From NCBI GenBank assembly GCA_021014325.1, contig CM037463.1, forward strand, positions 25,042,526 to 25,106,525: a DNA stretch of 64,000 bases. The letters are read 5' to 3'. This DNA comes from Plazaster borealis (lineage: Eukaryota > Echinodermata > Asteroidea > Forcipulatida > Labidiasteridae). Shown here piece by piece: positions 34,801 to 46,800 of this stretch (the stretch's first letter is position 1; every line of letters starts with the position of its first letter). A program made the position numbers and the translations under genes. The notes below the pieces were generated by a model. It was not told the DNA's origin, ran no database searches, and saw only the letters and a list, made by a program, of their open reading frames with translations.

Positions 34801-37800
34801 ATTTTAAGGGTCCGTTTTTTAAAAAGAATATAACATGTTCGGGTTCAAGCCTAGGGTCAATGTGTAGGTCAAAGTTCGACCAGGGTTAGGATTAGAGTCG
34901 GGCCAGGTTCAAAATCAGGCTGAGCTTGATGGGTAGTGTACCCTCAGAGTACTTAAATAAATAAATAATAAACCAAATAAATAAATAGCAATAATATGAA
35001 CTGTGTTTTTCCATTACGATCGTCTACCCTTTTCTGGTGTAAGTTAATTTGTAAATGTATAAGTTAATATATTATTTGGTTTGTGGTAACACCATGTGTG
35101 TATCTACTTGCCAGGTAGAGTTTGTTCTTAGAGAACTGTCTTGCTTAATTCTACTACCGCGGAGTAGATTGTTCGGGTGTTCGGGAGACTTCTCAGTTCT
35201 GAAAAGAACTGTCTTGTTTATTAACTATTACCTGGGCGGAAGGTATAGAATTAGGCTGGGACTACTACTTTAGCAGTATAAGTTAAGTTTTCAACCTTTT
35301 CTGTATAGTTTCTTTGAGGCTTTAGATAACTGTAAGTAAATGTATTTTGTTGAAACATAACAATAAAATGAATGAATGAATGATGCAAATCTTGTTTTGT
35401 TCTTCCACTATAGATACAGAGTATCTTCAAGGGTAACGGTAAGACAGAGCAGACAGCAAAGATACACGACAGGCTGTGGATTCGCAGGTTGGGGTAGATG
35501 TGCCAAACATCGGTATGATGAAAAACCTACGATATTTTCACATTTATCTCAATAGTAGAAGCTTAAAGGGATTGTATACGTTTGATAATTGGAACCCACT
35601 GTTTGTTTCAATCCTATAGTTGTAGATAATACCATAAACTAAACTGTAAACATTTCATTTCAAAAGGTGGTAGCGTTTGGGTTTTTTTTCCCAAAAATCT
35701 GGAGCGGTTATGTTCTCGCAGGGAAGAATAATCTGCAATTGGAATACACAATCTGAGCAACGTTACTGCAGTAACGCTTCTCAGATTCAATATTTTTTGG
35801 GAAAAAAGGGATATCATTTTCTATAACCGCAGTCCTTCGAAGTGAAAAGTTGCTCAAAATGCATTTTACTATCCAAAGCTGCTGTACTTCTTACCAAGTA
35901 AGTTTATATTGCCATTAATTTTCAGAGTAATTATCAAACGTATACAGACCATTAAAGGAATAATTATAACATCATTAGTTTATTAAGGAGGGTAAAATAA
36001 TTTACAACCTCTAGTTTTTGCTCCAACGAACCTGACAGTGTGGCAATTTCATAAAATCAAGTAATCTTATTTTGATGCAAGCAACGGATAGCAGTTGATT
36101 TTCTTGTAGCTTATCCTGTTGTTCATAAGGGACAGTTTTGGCAATCGAATTAAGAAATTGTGATTTTGGGGTCATCGAGATACTATTTTTCTCGACTTAT
36201 ACAGTTTCATCTCGAAGATCAGTTTTAGCGATACTGATTATAAATATTTCATACAGTGTCTGTTAAAAGGAGAGTCTCCAAGGTTAGATCCACTCATTTT
36301 CCAATAGACAGGCCTAGAGTCAATTAAAAGGATGTCAAATGTCACTTTGCTTGATACCATTCAAGCGCATTTTTTGTCAATATCAAAAACGTTCGATGAC
36401 GTCACACTTCAAACATGGTCCGTACATTTTTGTACAGGAAATGGTTAGTTCATTCCTGAATTTTGAATCCATACGGCATTGAGTTTTTATTGTTTGACTG
36501 GTGCGCACATTCCTCTGCAAAATGGCATTTTGCACCATTTTAAGAGAACCGCACGGCTACACACAAAGGTTCTGTGCAGAACGACCTGGACAAGTGTAAG
36601 CACTGGTCTGATGAGAACCTCTTAAAGTTAAATCCCTCCAAATGTCAGGCTATCCAAGTTTGCTTCAACAAAACGCCTCCACTGCATAATAACCTAAAGA
36701 TTGGTACAGAGTCACTTTCATATGTCTCAGAAGCAAAGGTTCTTGGTCTATGGCTGCAAAGCGACCTCAAATGGAACGTTCAGGTTAAAAAAATATTAGA
36801 AAAGACCAACAAAAAACTATTTATGTTGAGGACTCTCAAACGGTTTGGTTTCACTACTATAGAATGAACTTAAAATTGTATATTGTGGCTATGTAAGACC
36901 CATCCTTGAATATGCTGACGTTGTATGGCACTCTAGTCTTACCTGCAAACAATCTAATGATATTGAATCCATCCAAAAGAGGGCCTGTAAGATAATTCTT
37001 GGTCGCAACTTAAATTCCTATACCGATGAACTTAAACTTTGTAATCTGGACACACTTGCAGAAAGAAGACTGGCAAATTGTAAAAAATTCGCAGAAAACC
37101 TCGTTAGAAATGCCCGCACTATGGTAGGTGTCTCAGAAATGGCAAAAAAATCTCACAAATCCTACTAGAACTACTCGCTTCAAAAAAAGCCCCATCCCTT
37201 TTTTTTATTGATATTTTAAACGAATGAATTTCTCTTCATAGTCAATTTTTGATGTTTTTTAATTAATAACATGCAATTTCTGTTATATTTTTATATTGTC
37301 CTTTTTAATTGTATCATACATGTAATTTGGCTTTTTGGCCACCAGATGTATGAATAAATAATCAATCAATCAATCAAAATCAAAATAATATTGGAGCCCC
37401 TCGTTAATATTTATTTACAAATTTCATCGTAAGGACGACGTATTCAACTGGATATACAACGTCATACCGTACGTCTGGCTACACATCATACTACTGCTGT
37501 ACTGGATGGCGAGGTTCCGGCTGTACTCAACGTAAGTCACTTGCCACGGCCAGGGGGTGTCATTAACTTCATGTATACGGACAAGGGGTAAAAGCAATAA
37601 ATATGGTCGTAGACACCTTACAAAATCCCCCGTACTGTTCCGTAGGGTTCTGAAACTTGGGTTTGTTAATTTTAACATTAGTTTACTCTTTACAATTTAG
37701 AGCTGGTGGTGGTATCCATGTCTATTTCTTTACGAAAGTTTAATTTTACTACATGAATGTGTATAGTCTATAATTCCATTATAAATTGTTACATTGTCTG

Positions 37801-40800
37801 CTATCAACCGATCAAGAAGGCAATATGTGTGCATTGGTGTGTGTTTATCAGAATGTTATAAAGCGCGCATTGGTTTATTGATCGCATGCCAAGTTGAAAA
37901 CAATTTAGTGCTAAGAAAGGGGGAACAAAATTTGCAAAAGTTGACTAAAATGTCCACCGCGGATGTCCCTTATCTACAGCCTGATCAGTGAAGACAATCT
38001 TGATCCAAACATGCTGCGAAAGTCTGTTACGTCGATTAAAAAAAATAGACCAAGGGGGAATTTGATGCAATTTGACAGGATATTGCTCGCTCGTATTACG
38101 TGCTTTTCCTGTAAGCTGTTCAATCATGGGAGTTTCCAATAAATAGTGTTGTGTTAATTTTTTTACTATTGTGTTGAGTAAGTGGTGTCTCTTTTGCATT
38201 CTATAATTTTTCATTTTTAGGTGTTTGCTGATCAATTGAAAAAAAGTGTTGTATTTATTAAAAAGTACCTAGGGTGGGAGGCAACACTTCATAATGCTGA
38301 TCGGCTAATCATTGGGGCCCCGGTACACCTTTCCAAACGAAACTAGAAGTGCAAAACATAACTGTATTGCATCCAGCTTCTGATGTCGTTATTTTTGAAT
38401 TTTCCAAACAATATCGTTCACAAGTTATGCAAAACAAAATTCTGACAACCAAACGATTTACAATTTTACAAATCCACTTTAGTTCTTATCAAATGTATAA
38501 GGTTATTTTGAACGGATAATGAGGATACAAGGACTTTTCTTGTCGGGGGGGGGGGGGGGTTCTGAGTCCAGCCCCTTCTGGTTACGCCTTCCAACTTTTC
38601 TAAGGGTATCGGAACTCGAACAATTAGGTTAACATCAAATATTTCCACCCCGTCCCCATTTTGCAGGAGTGCAACCACAAACACACAAACAGCCAAGGCA
38701 ATAGACAATGTCACCTTACACAGAGTGACCTTGTGAATTTCCTGGCAGGACAAATGAACTTTCCTTTTTATTTTTTATGTATGATAACATTAAGAATTGA
38801 AAAAGATAATACATCAAAAGAAAACCCCAAAACGTTCGTGATGTGGCCCTTTCATCCTTATCAAAAGTCGATTTCATGTACCCGCGATGTGAAAAAGCAG
38901 TTTGTGACCCCTCCATTGAACTGTGTACAAACTTTGCCTGCAGAAAGGGAAAAACGTTTTTAAAAACCAGATTTCAATATTTATAACTGCATGGATGTAA
39001 CAAGATAAAAGGGTCGGACTTAACTTCGGCTACTAAAGGTTAATGATATGATTTGCCAATACTTGATTAAATTTAGCGTTATTTTAAACTTATAGTTATA
39101 TCATTTCAAGAGGCAATGTTGTTTTCTCTGTAATCTCTCAATGTATTACCTCTATTATGATGTAACCAAACTTGTATGGGGAATACCCCTTTGCGCCCTC
39201 AAGGGTTGAGGTGTAAATAGGGATATCCAGTTTTGTTGTGCTTTGTACATATATATTGTAATGTACATGCGATCGACCACTCGTAATTAACGCGCGAATG
39301 TAAATTGTTGTTGAGGCTGAGCGGAACTTTAGTTTATGGATTCGAGCCAGAGCTGTAAAAACAAAGCAAAACCGTGAGCTATAAAGAGAGCACAGATACA
39401 GTGTGTGCCCTTCCTCCTTCGTAGACATCCTTGTCATTTGCTGGTGATGGGGGAAAACAGGGGTCAAAAGTGGAGGTAGCTACAAGTACAAATTGTTCAT
39501 CTACTGATATGATCTGTTCCTTGCTCTATCTACTACTATGATCTGATCTTCGGATCAGCCACGGCCGGCTGGCCTGAAACTCAGCTTTGTATGCTATCTG
39601 AGTTTCCGGCCAGCCGTGGCTGGTGCAGTGTAGCGCTGAAGTGGTAGTGGTACTTAATAATAATATTTTAATTGTTTAGTATTCTGCCTTTGTTGGTCGG
39701 AAAACGCCCAAAAAGTTCTTTATTTTAACTTTTAAGCTAAAACTAAATCCTGGGCTATATTAATTAGTATGTCTGTATCCATTGCATGGTATGTGACTAT
39801 TGGTAATTTGCGGTCGTATTTTACTAACTTGGTAAACTCTAATTAGTCAAATAGTGTGTAGGCCTACTATATACTACTAAGTGTAATGGTACTTTAGTAT
39901 CCCAGGTTGGACTCCTCCGTTGCATACAAGTACAGTGCAACTAGCCCACAAGTTGGGCTTCAGTGCAACATACACTGACGTCCTACCAGGGCTAGGAAGG
40001 GGTGCTGTACTCCATTTTTTGAAAGATTGACATCGTATCATAGTGTACGACCGAAGAAATCATTAATTTTTAAAAAGGAGTACAGCGCCCCAGTTACGGG
40101 GTCTTGGTAGCTAGTAACTCTGAGAAGAGCCATTTTTTGTACTTGTCGTTTTGACAAGTATAAAATACTCTGATTGTCTTCGAAGTTCTTGATGGAGAAT
40201 GCTGGATCGACACTGTGTCTGTCTGTGTGTTGGCTTAGTGTTGGCCGGGATCTGGTTTGAACGAGTATACTGATGCATGGATGATATTAATGCAATAATT
40301 AATTAGTCTTTTATATAGTCCACGTCCGAATCAAACAACACACAAGTTTTCAAATCGTAACACTCGATTGTTCTAACGGTTGAACTTGTTGATCATAGAG
40401 GAAGTGAACTTTTGGGATTAGCCCCATAAATAGTGCCTAATCCCAGAGTATTGCTCTTGACATCATTTATGGGGCTAGGCGAACCATAACATGGATGAAC
40501 CATTTTTTATTAGACCTAAGTATTGTAAATGGGGCACTGTACTCCTTTTAATTTTGTCTAACTTGAACCATGGAGGAAGAAAATTAGATCTAATTTTCTT
40601 CCTCCATGCTTGAACGGTCGAGCTAGTACATAGTACGAAAGTTCAACAACTGTTCAAGTCAAAATTTCAAAAAAGAAGTAATGCGCCCCAGTTACTGGGT
40701 CTATCATTCATATGTTTTTTTAGGTTATTGCCAATTTTAACACATGGTCAGTCTTAGCACTTGAATCTATTCGGACCTGACAAAGAGCTATGATACAATC

Positions 40801-43800
40801 ATAGCCACTAGGCACCAGCCTACCAAAGCAGCTGTTAATTCAGACATGACTCTATCAGATCAGTAAATGGGATGCTGGTGGTCAATGGTGCTTGTGATGA
40901 TTTAGCCCTGTTGTCTCAATACGCTAGACTACCCCTAAGAAGCGGAGGGAATCTAGTGTATTGACAGGGATTGGCACTATTTATGGTGCTCGTGATGATT
41001 TAGTCCCGTTAATCCTAATATGCTGGACTACCTTGAAGAAGCGGAGGGAATTCAGCATAATTCTAGGGCTCAAAAGTGGGGACTCAAAAGTATTCAGTAT
41101 TATTTATGGGGCTACTTTATCAGTAAGTTAGACTTTATGAGTTGTTTAGGTACAGGAAATGAATAGTGTAACAACCTCTAGTCATAATGGTATGTACTTC
41201 ATCACCAATGCTTATCATTCACGATGGATTGTTCGGGTTTTTGTAAGCAAGTTTAATGGTAAAGGACCATTTTGTTTCTCTTTTTTTCTATCATACTATG
41301 CAGCTATTTGTGATCCATCTTGTATAACCGGTCAAGGTAGATGTTCTGCCCCTGACACTTGTACCTGTTCTCCTGGGTTTGAAGGACCTCGTTGCCAACT
41401 GTCTTGCCATTCCGGAAGCTATGGCCGAAATTGTGCTTCAAGATGTAGATGTCAGAATAACGGAGTGTGTAACCCTGTAACAGGGTCATGTGCCTGCACT
41501 CCTGGTTGGAGTGGAGATATTTGCAATCAGCAATGTTCAGAGGGTCGCTATGGGGCAGGGTGTAGATTCCAGTGCAGTTGCAGGGAAGACACTAGCAATT
41601 GTAATCGTCTGACAGGGTCATGTCAGTGTCATCCGGGTTGGACAGGGACATTGTGTGATGACACTTGCCCTGCTGGACACTATGGTGCAGGTATCTTTTG
41701 TTCCAAACTCATTTTAAGTACATTGCCTATAAAGGGTCTGTATACGTTTGGTAATGACTCTGAAAATTAATGGCAATAAAAACTTACTTGGTATGCAGTA
41801 CAGCAGCTTTGGATAGTTTAATGCATTTGAGAAACTTTTCATTTCTAACTACTGCGGTTATGGAAAAAGATATCACTTTTTATCCCCAAAAATTTGAATC
41901 TGAGAAGCGTTACTGCAGAAACGTTTCTCAGATTGTGTATTCCAATTGCAGATTATTCTTCCTGTGTGGACATAACCGCTCCAGATTTTCGGCAATATCT
42001 CAAAAACGCCACCACCTTTTGAATTAAATTTTCACAGGTTAGTTTTATGGTAAATATCTACAACCATATAGGATTGAAACAAACAGTGGGTTCCAATTAC
42101 CAAACGTATACAATCCCTTAAAACCATTTTTAAAACTAAAAAACCCCCAAACAAACAAAACAAATTATTTATAAGCTTTTTTTTTTGTCTTTTTAAAAAC
42201 CCTCCTAGTACTGCCTGACCTGACCATTAAATATCATCCACTGTGATTTTGTATCATGATGGCTAGACTTTTATCATGTGGTAAATGCCTTAGGAAAATA
42301 GAATTCTCTGGGATTACCTTCAGAGTAGTTTTAACCATAGTACCAGTAAAAGCAGTCAATACTTTTTGTTTACTGTGAACTGTTTAATTTTTTCAAAAAG
42401 GTAAAAAAATTACACAAGAGTAAAAAGAGTGATTTTAAAAGTTGTATTACTATACCAGGGCCACAACTGTCAAGACCCAGCAGATGATTTTTAGATAATC
42501 TAATTCATATCACACTCTATGCAGTGAAACGCTATTGCTTCAAACAGGTAACAGTTTGAAATGTTAATGGGGGGATAGGGGAAACAATTGTTTTACAACG
42601 GGTCACAGTTTAAAATCTCAAGGGGGGGTCGGGGTGGGGGGGGGTAGGGGATAAGGAAAATATATGATGCAGAGTAAATCAACAATTGGTTCAAACAAGC
42701 CACAGGTTAAAATCTCAAGGGGGAGGGGATATTAAGGAATATATTTGGCTTCTTTTAGGCCGGTTTTTAAACTGATTCTTTATGTTTACTTTACCAGGTT
42801 GCAGTAGTAATTGTAGATGTCAGAATGGCGCTTCATGTCATCATGTGACAGGTGCCTGTAGCTGCCTACCAGGATGGGAAGGTCCACTCTGTGGAAGTGC
42901 TTGTAGAGAGGGTTTCTATGGTGATCAATGTTCCAATACATGCCAGTGTGAAAATGACGCAACTTGTGACAAGGCAAATGGTATGGAATTTGTGATCATT
43001 GTTGAAATGTATTATATTCTTGGTTTTTATCAGTGATGCACGATGGTGGGTGGTGGTTGGGATGGGGGCGGCCGGGATGTAATCTAAGTTTTCTTATGGA
43101 CTTTGCTTATGAGGGTGTTTTAAGAAAATGATGTATTAATGTTTGATTGTAATTGACAGGACACTGTAGGTGTACAGCGGGTTGGCAGGGAGCATCATGT
43201 AGTCAACCTTGTTCTCAGGGGACCTATGGTATAGACTGTCATCATCAATGTCAATGTCAGAATAACGCTTCCTGCAATCATGTCAATGGTGAGTTATAGT
43301 GTGTATGTCTTGGGTTTCATCATCTAAGATCCTCATGTTATGTCTTCAAGGTTTTGTTCACACAAACAATCATTTTGATTAGAGTGGCATATCTCCAAAT
43401 TACCTAAAGTCTGCACATGCAACCAATGCTCATGAGTATGGTACATTGATTTTCCAATGTTCTCATTTCGGTAACAGACTATATATGCAAAGCTTCCAAC
43501 ATCACTGAACAAGTAATATTGGAAGCTTTGCATGGTGTGGATAATTGGAGGTAACTGTTTAATTGTAAACTTGCAGGTACATTAATGTGTAAATTTTTAT
43601 TTGGGAGGAGTGTTGGGTCCTACTGCAGAGTATACTGTGTGAAACGTTGTGACAACAACAACAGTTTTTTTCAGAGCTAACACACCTCCCAAAACAGATT
43701 TACACATGTACATGGATGTACATGTACATCGTTTATCCGAACCGTAAAACATTCACGACACACAAAAGGTAAAGCTTTGAGGAGTTCATTTTATTTTTTT

Positions 43801-46800
43801 CAATCACATCTGAAAAACAAGGAACGTGCACATGTTTTTAAGTAGCCCGCCGGGCAAGTTGAGTGGTTTTTACTTGCCCGCAGCAGTTTTTACTAGAATA
43901 TGTATGCCGGGCTAGCGAGCCCTGCATCGTTACGTACTTGGGCGCAAGTTTCACGACTCCACCAGCGAAAGTCATAATCGAAGCAAGCATCGTGGGCGCA
44001 GGTTTCACGACTCCTCAGCTCGAAATATGAGCTGGGATTTTCAACATTTCGTCAAAACCATCACATTACATGTACATATGCCATGTTTTGGTGTGTTTTT
44101 TTGGTTGTTTTTTTGGTTCAGACAATTGTTTCGTTTCAGAAGTATTTTACTAGCGATCTTTTTAAAAACAAGATTTATGCGTTAGTATATAAGCCGCCCG
44201 GCATATAAGCCGCCGAAATGTTAAAAGGGCCAAAATCATTGTATAAGCCGCGGCCTATATGCCAAAGATTACGGTAGTTGTAACGGCAAGTTTACTAGTA
44301 GTAGTTACTTCCTGAACTATTAGTTGTTTGTTTTCCAGAGTCTTAAAAATATTATTGATTTCAAAATATGCATGTATATCTATTTGGTGAATTAATAAGC
44401 ACTTATCGCTTAGAAAAAGGGTTTGCTGAGGTGTTTCTGACAGTGGCTGCCGAATTTGCCGCAGCACCTTGGATATCCTTTTAAGGTGCTATAAAAGCTT
44501 TTTAAAAGTGTTTCTCTTTGTTCAAGCACCTTGAGCACCATATTGGTACATAAGTGCGGTATAAGACTCTGGTATTATTACCCAGTTCTTTGTTATTGAT
44601 GTCTGAAATGGAATAGTAATCGGTATTTCTAAGATTGGTAATTTTTACTCTGATGAATGCAGTATGCCGGCTACATACAGAGGGTGGAAGTGTTACTTTA
44701 AAATTGACCATGAATTCTATGTGACTTGTTCTGTATTCAGGAACGTGTTCTTGCACATCTGGTTGGGTTGGTGAGCTCTGTGGCAGTGCCTGTGTAGAAA
44801 ACTTCTATGGAGACAATTGTCAGTCTGAGTGTGAGTGTTTGAATGACGCAGCTTGCCACCATGTTACCGGAGAGTGTCACTGTACAGCAGGTAATTTAGA
44901 CAACTTGGGTATGAGAGAACAAAAAGATATCATCTATCTGTTTTAAATCTCGGTCATTGGGATAACCTTTTGAAGATTCATCTCATATGCTTTGATATTG
45001 TTTGTGATCTCTGCTGATCATCCCTTGACTTATGTGTGTATTTAATCCACCTGTTGAATTCTTAGTCTTATCCCCTGAGCAATCCATCAAGTTAACCGCA
45101 ACCTGTCGATTTCAAATTGATCCGCTAAACTGAGTCTAATCTTGACACCTTGATCTAATCCTGTGGTTGATTTCATCCCTTGACTTATCTGTGTATTTAA
45201 TCCACTTGTTGAATTCTTAGTCTTATCCCCTGAGCAATCCATCAAGTTAACCGCAACCTGTCGATTTCAAATTGATCCGCTAAACTGAGTCTAATCTTGA
45301 CACCTTGATCTAATCCTGTGGTTGATTTCATCCCTTGACTTATCTGTGTATTTAATCCACTTGTTGAATTCTTTTACATACACCCCGAGCAATCCATCAA
45401 GTTAACCGCAACCTGTCGATTTCAAATTGATCCGCTAAACTGAGTCTAATCTTGACACCTTGATCTAATCCTGTGGTTGATTTCATCCCTTGACTTATCT
45501 GTGTATTTAATCCACTTGTTGAATTCTTAGTCTTATCCCCTGAGCAATCCATCAATTTAACCGCAACCTGTCAATCTCAAATTGAGCCTAATCTTGACAC
45601 CTTGATCTAATCCTGTGGTTGATTTATTTATCTGATCCCTTATTCTTATCCCCTGAGCAATCCCTCAATCTAAACTCAGATTAACCTGTCATATCTTTCT
45701 TCTTTAAAACTGAGCCCTGTTTTATCTCTTTTGATCTGATCCCTGGAATAACCTTTTGGCTGATCCATTTCTCAAAGCCTGCCCAATTTCTTAGAGCTGG
45801 TTAAGCACAACAACTAGCAAAGCACAATAAAATTATGCTTACCAGAATAAGGTTACCAGCCAAAATGCCACATGATGTACCATCCATGACTGGTATCCTG
45901 CCTATTTTTGCTTTGCAGAATTTTGGAGGCAACATTTTTTGCATAAGCAGGTCTATGAAACTGGGCAATGTCAAGCTTTTTTTTGATTATTTTTCTGAAT
46001 TTTGATGTTTTTCAGGATTTATTGGGAGGTATTGTGGTGATATGTGCCAAGAAGGACAGTACGGTTTGGACTGCGCTAGTGACTGCTCTTGCCTTAATGA
46101 TGCCCACTGTCGTCCAATAACAGGAAGCTGTGAATGTACACCAGGATATGCCGGTGTTCAGTGTGCTCAACACTGCCCATGTAATCCGAGTTTTTGCAAT
46201 ATTGACAAACTACATTGAACATTGTCTCTGTGCATTTGAGAGAGGTGTTTTTAGTAATCATATTGGCTGATAAAGATTTTTACCAGTGTGTACCATTTGT
46301 AGCTGAGACGTATTATTACTGACCAAGCTCTTTACCTCCATGTTGTTATAAATGTCTATATATAGACCATGCAATTTTTGCGTGAATTCAAACAATCTGA
46401 GGAATCTGGGGTGCATTGTACTTTGATAAAGTGAGATTGTACAGTCCATTATAAAAGAAGGGAAAGGAAAAGACCATTTTGTTCCTTTTCAGGGTTCATT
46501 GATTTGAAGGAAGTATTTGATACATGCTTAATTGTGATGTTTAGAGCTGTAATTTATCCAAACTTGATAATAATAATAATAGTAAACCGTTCTTATAAAG
46601 CGCATTACACACAGAGTCTCAATGCACTGTACAGATTCAATAGAGTTCAAACAAAAATTTAGCGTTGCAGGCAAACTGAGTAATCTCATTGTAGGGAGAG
46701 TTGGTGGATCAGAATATTACAAATTCAAAAAACTTGTGATATAACTGAAAGTATAATTTCAATTGTCCTTATTCATACAGCTGGGTTTTATGGAGTTAAC

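Larger units (their letters stand above)
37532..41303. other. Large intron between the EMI cassettes and the shared body
   Basis: 3.8 kb with no supported exon; the ATG-initiated frame entering the next exon at 41159 runs through its pyrimidine tract and is not credible. Contents: a G run at 38545-38560, an imperfect inverted repeat (CAGCCACGGC with GCCGTGGCTG, about 39555-39625), the perfect palindrome at 40569-40608, copies of ATTTATGGGGCT in both orientations (40420-40431 inverted, 40465-40476, 41102-41113), and a duplicated segment at 40887-41075. In a variable-first-exon model this intron would hold any common selector element. Confidence 0.5.

Noticed and set aside
36574..36867. Host gene with reverse-transcriptase homology
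   Set aside because: Frame breaks, 5' truncation and a simple-repeat 3' tail mark it as a dead LINE, not a domesticated gene.
22954..37531. One protein with four successive EMI domains
   Set aside because: Each cassette begins with its own signal peptide and no phase-1 acceptor was found at the cassette starts; an internal signal peptide would be cleaved or disruptive. Not fully excluded without transcripts.
41159..41303. ATG-initiated extension of the first EGF exon as an alternative N-terminus
   Set aside because: The reading runs straight through the pyrimidine tract of the 41304 acceptor and has no proper N-terminal signal peptide; the hydrophobic part is the translated T tract.
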